DNA of 7,348 bases from Desulfobacterales bacterium. GTDB lineage: Bacteria; Desulfobacterota; Desulfobacteria; Desulfobacterales; JAHIVH01. Shown piece after piece: positions 1 to 6,179 of the stretch. Position 1 is the stretch's first letter. Each line of letters opens with the position of its first letter. The stretch is taken from contig JAGVHJ010000316.1 in assembly GCA_020056645.1 (NCBI GenBank), positions 1 to 7,348 of the forward strand, given 5' to 3'. Position numbers and translations under genes: made by a program. Below the pieces are notes generated by a model. It did no database searches and had not been told where the DNA came from. It saw only the letters and a list, made by a program, of their open reading frames with translations.

Positions 1-8
1 AAAAAAAT
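1..8. repeat. Left copy of putative 8-bp target-site duplication
   Basis: AAAAAAAT here is repeated exactly at 133-140, directly outside the right inverted repeat of the mini-element. The two copies flank the element with no extra bases. The sequence is low in complexity and abuts the window edge. Confidence 0.5.
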
Positions 9-132
9 GTAACTATTCAGTATGGCCTTGTTTTAGCCAGTTCAGCAAAAAACCAAGAAGCTCTTGAAAAAGAATAGGGAACGAACAAAACGGGCTTTTC
101 GCCATCTTGATGAATATCTGCTGAATAGTTAC
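9..132. mobile_element. MITE-like element, probably derived from an IS66-family insertion sequence
   Basis: The left end GTAACTATTCAG (9-20) and the right end CTGAATAGTTAC (121-132) are perfect 12-bp inverted repeats. Immediately outside them AAAAAAAT occurs on both sides (1-8 and 133-140), as an 8-bp target duplication would. Inverted repeats beginning GTAA and 8-bp duplications are hallmarks of the IS66 family. At 124 bp with no intact transposase gene, the element can only be a passive relic or a MITE moved in trans. Caveats: the left copy of the direct repeat touches the window edge, and it is mostly A, so chance agreement is easier than for a mixed sequence. Family assignment is inference from the ends. 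Confidence 0.6.
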
Positions 133-140
133 AAAAAAAT
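133..140. repeat. Right copy of putative 8-bp target-site duplication
   Basis: AAAAAAAT is identical to bases 1-8. It starts on the base after the right terminal inverted repeat, which fits insertion of the 124-bp element into an A-rich target. Confidence 0.5.
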
Positions 141-173
141 GATAAAGCAACTCTATCGTCCGGATGATCATGC

Positions 174-200
174 TTGACCCATGCCCGTCGATCGATTAAT
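174..200 (+). promoter_or_regulatory. Weak candidate promoter before the exported repeat protein
   Basis: TTGACC (174-179) resembles a -35 box. The best -10 match nearby is ATTAAT (195-200), only four of six consensus bases with a short 15-bp spacer. Around it the 9-mer ATGATCATG, containing the palindrome TGATCA, occurs at 164-172 and again at 246-254, which could be an operator pair or chance. It lies between the mini-element and the first gene, where a promoter is expected. The rest of 141-289 holds nothing else I can recognise except the ribosome binding site near 281-287. Confidence 0.2.
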
Positions 201-289
201 GATGGATCGTCATTCGTGTTTCATCGTGTCCAAAAAACTGCATCAATGATCATGGTCCATGGAATGTTGTAAAATAAGGTGAAAGGAAA

Positions 290-2458
290 ATGGGTGTGAG
301 CAAAAAACAGGCGGCTGTTTCCCTAATAGCTCTTTGCATGATTTTTGCGGTGGGATTACCCGCAATGGGAATGGATGAAAAAGAGGGACCTTCCGATGGT
401 TTCACGCGTGTCTCTCGGGAAGATGTTCTCTCTGGATGGACGGTGGTGAACGAGGGGACAATCGACGGTCCCCCTGCCTGGTTTATTTCAAACGGGATCA
501 TCACCCAGTCCGGCAATATCTATGGTGGCGGAGACAACCGGGACGGGATTGAAAAACCCGGGACCTACGCCTTGAATGGCGATCAGGGTTGGACCGACTA
601 CACCATGAGTGTCGATCTTCTCTCCAGGGACGATGATGGAATCGGGGTCATGTTCCGTTATAAAGATAAGGATAATTATTATCGTTTTTCAATGGATCAG
701 CAAAGGGGCTACCGGCGCCTCATGAAAAAAGTGGATGGGGAGGCGACCCTCCTCGCGGAAGATGACGTTTCTTATGAACAAAACAAGTGGTATACGTTTC
801 GTGTCAATTTGACCGGAGACCACCTAGAGATTTTTATTGATGGCCAGCGGATATTCGATGTCACCGATGGGTCGTTAAAGGCCGGGCGGATAGGCCTCTA
901 CTCCTGGGGGAATGCGAGAAGCGATTTCCGGAATCTCCTGATGACGCTCCACTCCGGATGGGTGGTTGTGGATGAAGGGGAGGTGGCGGGCCCCTCCTCA
1001 TGGTCCGTTAAAGAGGGCATGATACGTCAATCGAGCCCCATTAAAAGCGCCAATGGGGAGAGAAGCGCCCTCGATAGGCCCGGAACATACGTGATCAATG
1101 GAAATGGCGTATGGTCAGACTGCGAGTTGGGCGTGAGCCTCCGTTCAGACGATGATCACGGGATCGGCGTCATGTTCCGGTACACGGACAAGGATAATTA
1201 CTACCTGTTTGTCATGGACAGGGAAATGAAGTACCGGCGTCTCATAAAGAAAGCCGGGGGTAAGAGCGCGCTGTTGGCGGAGGATGGGGTCTCCTATGAA
1301 AAGGGAGTCTGGTACCGGTTGAAGATTCAAGCGGTTGGTCGGCATATTAAGGTGTCGATTGACAATGCGCCACTGTTTGAGGTGACCGACGATTCCCTGA
1401 AAGAGGGTAAGGTCTCTCTCTACTGCTGGGGAAACCAGGGGGCTGCGTTCAAGGAGCTGGTGGCCGTTCCCCTTGGCGTCGATGAAGGACCGGTTGAAAA
1501 AGCGACGGCGCTCCCGGCGGAAGCCGAGGCCAAAGATAGCGGCTCCGCCATCGCTTCCACCACCACCTCCAATGAGGAAACCGCCACGAAAGATGGGGCC
1601 TCCGTAAAAGAGGCGCCGGGCAATAGCGTGGAGATTGTGGAAGAGGCGCATCTGGGAGACAACTATTTCGATACCCTGACCTCCGGAGAGGTGGGAGATG
1701 CCGCTGGCGACACCCTCCCCCCCGAAGCCGCGCCGGTTTATTCCGAGGCGTTCATGGGCCAGAAGGGAGTGAAGCAACCCTTGCCTGCGACCTTTCATGT
1801 GGTGGACGACGGCGAATATGACGGGCCCTCTTTATGGTCTCTGGAGGATGGGGTGCTCTATCAAAAAAGCAATATGTACGGCGGCACCGAGCTTCAGGAA
1901 GATCCTGTCAAGCCCGGAACCTATCTTTTGAGCGGCGACATGGCCTGGAAAGACTATGTGTTCACCGGCAAGATGCTCTCAAGGGACGATGACGCCATCG
2001 GCGTCATGTTCCGCTACCAGAATAACGACCGGTACTACCGGTTCTCCATGGACAGCCAGAGAAATTACAGGCGCTTGATTAAGAAAGTGGACGGCTATGT
2101 GATCACTCTGGCCGAAGACGCCTTTCGTTATGAAAAGAACAAATGGTACGCTTTTAAGGTCATCCTCTCAGGTGAGCATATTCAGGTCTTTGTGAACGGC
2201 TCCCTGGTTTTTGATGTAAAGGACAATGAGATCCCTTCCGGCAAGATCGCTCGATACGTCTGGGGTAACGAGGGTGCGGCCTTTAAAGATTTTTCGGTTG
2301 CGCCATTGGAAAAAGGCATTGAATTTGTGCGGAAAAAGGTGGATATTGGTCCTAAAGATCCAGTTGAATGTGAAGACCTAAGAAAACTTGAAAAAAAGCT
2401 GAAAGAGCTAACCGAAGAGGTTGACAAATACCGGGCCTCCTGCCGGTGCGGGCGATGA
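290..2458 (+). CDS. Exported protein with three concanavalin A-like (LamG/DUF1080-type) repeats
   Basis: This encodes a 722-residue protein with an N-terminal signal peptide: a lysine pair at residues 5-6, a hydrophobic core at about 8-22 and likely cleavage near Ala25-Met28. Three similar domains of about 170 residues follow, at roughly 49-220, 223-396 and 501-673. Each has the blocks GPxxW near its start, PGTY, DDD-x-IGVMFRY, YRRL(I/M)KK, LAED and WGN. This pattern fits the beta-sandwich LamG/DUF1080 (family-16 glycosidase-like) fold, often used for carbohydrate or protein binding. I see no convincing catalytic residues, so I infer binding rather than hydrolysis. Residues 397-500 are an Ala/Glu/Thr/Pro-rich linker. 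The C-terminus (about 694-716) is a charged probable coiled coil, ending Cys-Arg-Cys-Gly-Arg. The start is supported by GAAAGGA at 281-287. The likely location is periplasm or cell surface. The exact ligand is unknown. Confidence 0.85.
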   Translation: MGVSKKQAAVSLIALCMIFAVGLPAMGMDEKEGPSDGFTRVSREDVLSGWTVVNEGTIDGPPAWFISNGIITQSGNIYGGGDNRDGIEKPGTYALNGDQGWTDYTMSVDLLSRDDDGIGVMFRYKDKDNYYRFSMDQQRGYRRLMKKVDGEATLLAEDDVSYEQNKWYTFRVNLTGDHLEIFIDGQRIFDVTDGSLKAGRIGLYSWGNARSDFRNLLMTLHSGWVVVDEGEVAGPSSWSVKEGMIRQSSPIKSANGERSALDRPGTYVINGNGVWSDCELGVSLRSDDDHGIGVMFRYTDKDNYYLFVMDREMKYRRLIKKAGGKSALLAEDGVSYEKGVWYRLKIQAVGRHIKVSIDNAPLFEVTDDSLKEGKVSLYCWGNQGAAFKELVAVPLGVDEGPVEKATALPAEAEAKDSGSAIASTTTSNEETATKDGASVKEAPGNSVEIVEEAHLGDNYFDTLTSGEVGDAAGDTLPPEAAPVYSEAFMGQKGVKQPLPATFHVVDDGEYDGPSLWSLEDGVLYQKSNMYGGTELQEDPVKPGTYLLSGDMAWKDYVFTGKMLSRDDDAIGVMFRYQNNDRYYRFSMDSQRNYRRLIKKVDGYVITLAEDAFRYEKNKWYAFKVILSGEHIQVFVNGSLVFDVKDNEIPSGKIARYVWGNEGAAFKDFSVAPLEKGIEFVRKKVDIGPKDPVECEDLRKLEKKLKELTEEVDKYRASCRCGR
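434..2308 (+). repeat. Three-copy intragenic domain repeat
   Basis: The three domain copies are encoded at about 434-949, 956-1477 and 1790-2308. Copies 1 and 3 agree best: both have SRDDD, YYRFSMD, a QR pair before YRRL, KKVDG and Lys-Trp-Tyr. Copy 2 differs, with SDDDH, YYLFVMD and KKAGG. Copies 1 and 2 are adjacent, while copy 3 stands beyond a low-complexity linker of about 100 residues. DNA identity between copies is patchy, so the duplication appears old and shaped by selection on the protein. Confidence 0.8.
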
Positions 2459-2524
2459 GGCTCGTCATCCTGGAAGGGGGCGTGGGTTGATGAGGCCCCT
2501 GATGAATGGTGAAGTGGAAAACGG

Positions 2525-2941
2525 ATGAAAACCTATCGCGAAGAGTTATTTTTTAATGCGCCATCCAGGCGCGCCTTCATCAACATTACGCCGGATGTGG
2601 AAAGGTGCCTTGCTGAAAGCGGGATCAAGGAGGGCATCGTCCTTGTGAACGCCATGCACATTACCGCATCTGTATTTATCAATGACGATGAATCCGGGCT
2701 TCATCATGATTACGAGGTCTGGCTTGAAAAGCTCGCCCCCCACGAGCCGGTTTCCCAGTATCAGCATAACGTGGGCGAGGATAACGCGGACGCCCACATG
2801 AAACGGCAGATCATGGGCCGGGAGGTTGTTGTGGCCGTGACCGGCGGCAGGCTCGATTTCGGGACCTGGGAGCAGATTTTTTACGGTGAATTCGATGGCA
2901 GGCGCAAAAAAAAGGTTCTTGTAAAAATCATCGGTGAATAA
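2525..2941 (+). CDS. yjbQ: YjbQ-family (UPF0047) protein
   Basis: The 138-residue product has the usual length and motifs of the YjbQ/UPF0047 family: His45 in HITASVFIN, Asp62 in a GLHHDYEVWLEKLAP-like stretch, His81, the NADAH block at 87-91, and GTWEQIFYGEFDG at 113-125. The family is a small trimeric alpha/beta protein with a conserved His/Asp cluster thought to bind metal. Some members have weak thiamine-phosphate synthase activity, hence the common label 'secondary thiamine-phosphate synthase', but the physiological role is unsettled. It starts 66 bp after the exported repeat protein and ends 17 bp before the diguanylate cyclase, so it is probably cotranscribed with both. The ribosome binding site is only moderate (GTGGAAAACGG before the ATG). 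It is full length and unbroken. Confidence 0.9.
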   Translation: MKTYREELFFNAPSRRAFINITPDVERCLAESGIKEGIVLVNAMHITASVFINDDESGLHHDYEVWLEKLAPHEPVSQYQHNVGEDNADAHMKRQIMGREVVVAVTGGRLDFGTWEQIFYGEFDGRRKKKVLVKIIGE

Positions 2942-2958
2942 CACATAGAAAAAACGCC

Positions 2959-4044
2959 ATGTTAAAAATCATCCCCTCAGACGACCTGAAACAGGCAAAG
3001 TTGATCCGCCGCTATTTAATGTCGGTGGTATCGTACCTCATGAGCGTCCTTTTTATATTTTTCGTTCATTACCAGGGGTTCAGCTTGAGTCTTCCCCGGC
3101 ATATGCTGTGGATCTATTCATGTGCGGCGCTGGCGACACAGGCGGTTTTTTATGGCATCTTCAGGACCGGCTTCAACAAACGCTTTAGCGATCCGAGCCT
3201 TACGATTCAGCAAATGGTGGTCGGCATCGCCTGGCTCATGGTGGTGGCCTATTATGCATCCGAGGCGGTGAGACCTCTTTTTCTTCTTTTCTATCTCATG
3301 ATTTTCATCTTCGGTGCCTTTAAGCTCAAGGTTCAACAATTTCTTTATCTCTCCCTCTTCGCCCTGATAAGTTATGGAACGGTTGTTGCCATGCTCCTTT
3401 TTTTTCGGCCAGAGATGGTCAATCTCAATCTGGAGGTGCTGAACGGCGCATGCCTGGGGATCGTTCTCTTCTGGTTCTCCTTTGTGGGCGGATATATCAA
3501 CCAGCTAAGGGAAAAACTCGTTGAGGCCCTTGGCATCATCAAAAAGCTCGCCACCCATGATGAACTGACCAACGTTTTCAACAGACGGAAACTCTTTGAA
3601 ACCCTCCAGCGGGAAAAAGCCTTGGCGGACAGAAATGGAACCACCTTCTCCATCTGCATGTTCGACCTCGATCTCTTCAAGGAGATCAACGACACCTATG
3701 GTCACTTGGTGGGCGATACGGTGTTGAGGATTGTGGCCCAGGCCATCTCAAATGATCTGAGAGAGGAGGATTACATGGCCCGGTTCGGCGGCGAAGAGTT
3801 TGTGCTGGTGCTTTCCTATCCGGAGCTGGAAAGCGCGGTGAAATGCGCAGAGCGGTTGAGAAGACTCACGGAAAGTCTCTATTTCCCTGACCTGCCCAAC
3901 CATTTCCGCATCACCATCTCCTTTGGCGTGACCGAATACAGGTCCCCGGAATTGATCGAAGAGACTCTCGCCAGGGCCGACAGTGCCCTCTATCGCGCAA
4001 AAACCAGGGGCAGGAACCGGGTGGAGTTTGATAGGGCCTCATGA
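2959..4044 (+). CDS. Membrane-bound diguanylate cyclase (GGDEF domain)
   Basis: This 361-residue protein makes c-di-GMP from two GTP at the inner membrane. The N-terminal half holds about six hydrophobic segments (near 21-37, 49-69, 84-101, 105-122, 127-149 and 160-180), a probable sensory membrane module I cannot assign to a named MASE family. The GGDEF domain spans about 195-358. It begins with DELTNVFNRR (201-210), has FDLDLFKEINDTYGH with metal ligand Asp236 (about 235-249), and the catalytic signature RFGGEEF with GGEEF at 277-281. Arg268 and Asp271 form an RxxD inhibitory site exactly five residues before GGEEF, so product feedback inhibition is expected. All key residues are present, so it should be active. 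No good Shine-Dalgarno precedes the ATG. The 17-bp gap after yjbQ suggests translational coupling or a shared transcript. Confidence 0.93.
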   Translation: MLKIIPSDDLKQAKLIRRYLMSVVSYLMSVLFIFFVHYQGFSLSLPRHMLWIYSCAALATQAVFYGIFRTGFNKRFSDPSLTIQQMVVGIAWLMVVAYYASEAVRPLFLLFYLMIFIFGAFKLKVQQFLYLSLFALISYGTVVAMLLFFRPEMVNLNLEVLNGACLGIVLFWFSFVGGYINQLREKLVEALGIIKKLATHDELTNVFNRRKLFETLQREKALADRNGTTFSICMFDLDLFKEINDTYGHLVGDTVLRIVAQAISNDLREEDYMARFGGEEFVLVLSYPELESAVKCAERLRRLTESLYFPDLPNHFRITISFGVTEYRSPELIEETLARADSALYRAKTRGRNRVEFDRAS

Positions 4045-4064
4045 AACCATCGCCCCATTTTTTT
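4034..4064 (+). terminator. Weak candidate terminator after the diguanylate cyclase gene
   Basis: GGGC (4034-4037) can pair with GCCC (4052-4055) across a 14-nt loop, extendable by two A-T pairs beyond an A-C mismatch. A run of seven T (4058-4064) follows. The stem begins before the stop codon (4042-4044). The T-run is good but the stem is short, so efficiency is doubtful. Confidence 0.3.
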
Positions 4065-4120
4065 ATTCATATCGCAAAGAATATTTCAATCTTCCTGGGG
4101 CTCTCCATAGAGATTTATTA

Positions 4121-4236
4121 TTGACATCTCCCAAAGAATAATGGAGACTATCCCTTTTTCGAGTAAACGGGTGAAAGATTGAGGTAAATTCAAAACTCCT
4201 TGATCATGAGAAAGCGTTTAAAACCGGTCCTTGACA
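4121..4236 (+). promoter_or_regulatory. Intergenic region with two consensus -35 boxes, promoter candidates for the Fe-S selenoprotein gene
   Basis: The 278-bp gap 4045-4322 has no gene. It contains two exact TTGACA hexamers, at 4121-4126 and 4231-4236. Neither has a convincing TATAAT-like partner 16-18 bp downstream: the candidates are GACTAT at 4146-4151 (19-bp spacer) and T-rich sequence after 4250. An activator-dependent promoter is possible. A direct repeat CAAAGAATA occurs at 4075-4083 and 4132-4140. I looked for sigma-54 GG/GC spacing near 4270-4290 and did not find it. Assignment as promoter rests only on the -35 boxes and position. Confidence 0.3.
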
Positions 4237-4322
4237 GCCAGGAATTTTTTTTCTTTCAGATTGAACGTTGGTCAGGGAATACGGTCTTTGCTTAAAAAAA
4301 ATAAGTTGGAGGATGAAACGGT

Positions 4323-5648
4323 ATGGCTGATGAAGCTATAAAGATTAGCGGAAAAAAGAAAAGTTTTTTTATCGACAAGGTAAAAGAACTCCTTCCGGAA
4401 GGGGGAAATCTTAACCTCTGTCTGACATGCGGGGCCTGTTCGTCCGGATGCCCGGCCACCGGTCTTGAAGGACTCGATCCGAGAAAATTCTTGAGAATGG
4501 CGGCTCTGGGCATGGATGACGAAATCAAGGCCTCCAAATGGCCCTGGATGTGCACCATGTGTCAGCGATGCATCTATGTATGCCCCATGAAAATAGATAT
4601 CCCGCAGCTGGTTTTCAATGCAAGAGGCCTGACGCCGCGAGAAAATCGCCCGAAAGGTATCCGGGAGTCCTGCGATATGGCCCTCAAGGTCGACACATGC
4701 AGCGCCATGGGGTGCAGCGCGGAAGACTTCGAATTTGTCGTGGGAGATATTCTGGAAGAGATCAAGGGGGCGGAGCCCTTCTGGGAGGAGCGGGATCTCC
4801 AGGCCCCTATCGACAAGGAGGGCGCGGAGTTCTTCGTCAATCAGAATTCCCGGGAGCCCATGACCGAACCCGAGGAGATGGGGCCCCTATGGAAAATACT
4901 GAACCTTGCCGGAGCGGATTGGACATACGGCAGCAAGGCCTGGACCGGAGAGAACTACTGTCTCTTCCTGGCCGACAACGAGAGCTGGAAGAACATCGTC
5001 GTCAAACAGGCGGCGCAGACGGAGGCGTTGGGGTGTAAGACATACCTCAACACCGAGTGAGGGCACATCACCTTCTCGGTCCTGGCAGGACTGAAAAAAT
5101 TCAAGATTCCTCACACCTTCCAAGTTAAAAATATGTACGAATACTACGCGAAGTGGATTCGCGAAGGCAAACTCAAGGTCAATTCCGACTGGAACAAAGA
5201 TCTCAAAGTCAAGTTCACCGTGCAAGACCCATGCCAGATCGTCCGGAAAACCTTTGGCGATCCCATCGCCGAAGATCTGCGGTTCGTTGTGAAATCGGTT
5301 GTGGGTGAAGAGAACTTCATCGACATGGTTCCCAACCGGTCCAACAACTACTGCTGTGGCGGCGGCGGCGGCTTCCTTCAATCAGGATACAAAGAGGAAC
5401 GGCTAACCTACGGCAAACTGAAAGATAGCCAGATTCAAACGACCGGCGCTACATATTGCATCGCTGGATGTCACAACTGCCACGCCCAAATTCACGAGTT
5501 GAGTCACCATTATGGCGGCCACTACAACGTGGTTCATCTCTGGACACTCATTTGCCTCTCCATGGGCGTGCTGGGTGAAAACGAGAGAACTTATCTGGGA
5601 GAAGATCTCGCGGAGGTATATCCGCCCAATGTGTATTTGCAAAAATAG
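4323..5648 (+). CDS. HdrD-like Fe-S oxidoreductase subunit, putative selenoprotein (TGA at 5058-5060 read as Sec246)
   Basis: Read through the in-frame TGA, this is a 441-residue cytoplasmic iron-sulfur protein of the heterodisulfide reductase/GlpC type. The N-terminus binds two [4Fe-4S] clusters: Cys33, 36, 39, 43, then Cys77, 80, 83, 87. The C-terminal CCG motif has Cys304, Cys344-Cys345-Gly-Gly, Cys383 and Cys386, the spacing expected for a non-cubane cluster in HdrB/HdrD. Residue 246 (TGA) lies in Asn-Thr-Glu-Sec-Gly-His, where I recall relatives having Cys. Both sides of the TGA read as one family in the same frame with no gap. Strong ribosome binding site GGAGG (4308-4312) is 10 nt before the ATG. 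A stop at 5058 would leave a 245-residue piece without the CCG motif; the next ATG (5133) lacks a Shine-Dalgarno. The gene stands alone, with its own terminator. The likely role is thiol/disulfide-linked electron transfer; its partner is not in the window. Confidence 0.85.
5061..5097 (+). promoter_or_regulatory. Putative bacterial SECIS element
   Basis: Directly after the in-frame TGA, bases 5076-5083 pair with 5087-5094 in eight consecutive pairs (one G-U) around the 3-nt loop GGC (5084-5086). Beyond a C-A mismatch, two more T-A pairs extend the stem to 5073-5097. The loop starts 23 nt after the TGA and opens with G. Bacterial SECIS elements typically show a hairpin with the loop about 16-37 nt after UGA and a G among the first loop bases, where SelB binds. 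The structure was judged by eye, without energy calculation. Confidence 0.6.
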
Positions 5649-5672
5649 GACTCGGCCCCTATGAAGGCTGAC

Positions 5673-5730
5673 AATCCCCGGCCATCCGCCGCTCTTTATA
5701 AGGCGAGTGACCGGGGATTTTTTTATTTTT
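5673..5730 (+). terminator. Intrinsic terminator of the Fe-S selenoprotein gene
   Basis: AATCCCCGG (5673-5681) pairs perfectly with CCGGGGATT (5711-5719), and an inner CGCC/GGCG pair (5687-5690 with 5702-5705) can form above it. A T-rich tail runs to 5730. It lies 24 bp after the stop codon. It works for the plus strand only, since no T-run follows the stem on the minus strand. Its tail overlaps the stop codon of the convergent VanZ-family gene. Confidence 0.9.
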
Positions 5731-6121
5731 CAAAAGAGTGTTGAAATCCGTTGATCCGTTCCATCAGATAGTAGCCAGCCACCCCAAGAACGCTTCCCAT
5801 CGTGTCCGCGATCACATCCCAGGGGTCGCCGTTCCGGGATGGAACGAAAAGCTGGTGGATCTCATCCGTTACGCCATAGAACGCTGAGAAGAGTATGCTT
5901 AAAAGCAGAAGCATTGAGGCGCTTTTGATGGGAAAGGTGCGCATGGCCCGCAGACAAAGGGCTCCCAGAACGGCATAGCCCGCCACATGGAGCAGTTTAT
6001 CGCTTAAAAGAAAACCGCTCACGGCCTGGGGCGCGGGAAAGGAGGATTGAATGAAGATGGCGGCGCAATATACCAAAACCGGCGCTCGATGCCATATCCA
6101 TTGATGAAGTCCGGCTTTCAT
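5723..6121 (-). CDS. VanZ-family membrane protein
   Basis: The 132-residue protein has four predicted membrane helices (near 12-28, 42-60, 66-84 and 103-121). It carries the VanZ-like signature: Asp41-Lys-x-x-His45 before helix 2, then TDEIHQLFVPSRNGDPWDVIADTMGS (two pieces near 85-95 and 97-110) with Asp86, Glu87, His89, Gln90, Arg96 and Asp104. VanZ is named for a teicoplanin-resistance protein, but most chromosomal relatives are uncharacterised, so resistance should not be inferred. It follows thrS in the same direction by 58 bp. No Shine-Dalgarno sits directly before the ATG. An AAGGAGG (complement of 6162-6168) lies 40 nt upstream, separated by the thrS hairpin. No alternative in-frame start upstream is evident. 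Its TAA stop lies in the T-tail of the convergent terminator. Confidence 0.88.
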   Translation of the reverse strand: MKAGLHQWIWHRAPVLVYCAAIFIQSSFPAPQAVSGFLLSDKLLHVAGYAVLGALCLRAMRTFPIKSASMLLLLSILFSAFYGVTDEIHQLFVPSRNGDPWDVIADTMGSVLGVAGYYLMERINGFQHSFEK

Positions 6122-6161
6122 GGGAATAAAATAGAAGAGGGGGCCTGCAAGCGGCCCCCTC
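6122..6161 (-). terminator. Hairpin and T-rich tail after thrS (intrinsic terminator)
   Basis: Bases 6137-6145 and 6153-6161 form a perfect 9-bp, GC-rich stem with a 7-nt loop. Reading on the minus strand, the stem is followed by a T-rich but interrupted tail (complement of 6122-6136). It starts 18 bp after the thrS stop codon and ends against the start codon of the VanZ-family gene. Because the tail is imperfect, some read-through into that gene is plausible. Confidence 0.75.
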
Positions 6162-6179
6162 CCTCCTTGTTAGGGTGTG

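Noticed and set aside
37..177. A 46-codon open stretch in frame 1 running from inside the mini-element across its right end, with a protein-like composition rich in Lys, Arg and Leu.
   Set aside because: It has no start codon near its beginning and no ribosome binding site, and it crosses the element boundary. It could be a remnant of a disrupted gene but cannot be supported as a CDS.
164..254. Repeated palindromic 9-mer ATGATCATG at 164-172 and 246-254 as an operator pair.
   Set aside because: The motif is short and self-complementary and the surroundings are rich in GAT/ATG words. There is no regulator gene next to it, so chance cannot be excluded.
1145..1798. Long 217-codon open frame on the minus strand within the exported repeat protein.
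   Set aside because: It is an antisense shadow of a well-supported coding sequence with a signal peptide and repeated domains. Its translation resembles no family I know.
4313..4330. Tiny five-codon frame (ATG at 4313) overlapping the start of the Fe-S gene, as a possible leader peptide.
   Set aside because: Its ATG directly abuts the GGAGG, leaving no spacing for initiation. The GGAGG is correctly placed for the ATG at 4323.
4538..5038. 166-codon plus-strand frame overlapping the Fe-S protein in another frame.
   Set aside because: Its product is an Arg/Gly-rich out-of-frame translation of GC-rich codons. The overlapping frame contains the conserved cysteine motifs.
5058..5060. TGA as a true nonsense mutation making the Fe-S gene a pseudogene.
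   Set aside because: Both halves keep all motifs, the frame is unchanged, the position fits a conserved Cys and a SECIS-like hairpin follows. A pseudogene would not need any of these, though a sequencing error cannot be fully excluded.
5133..5648. Separate gene starting at the ATG at 5133.
   Set aside because: No Shine-Dalgarno precedes it, and in-frame family-like sequence continues upstream to the TGA. It is the C-terminal part of the selenoprotein.
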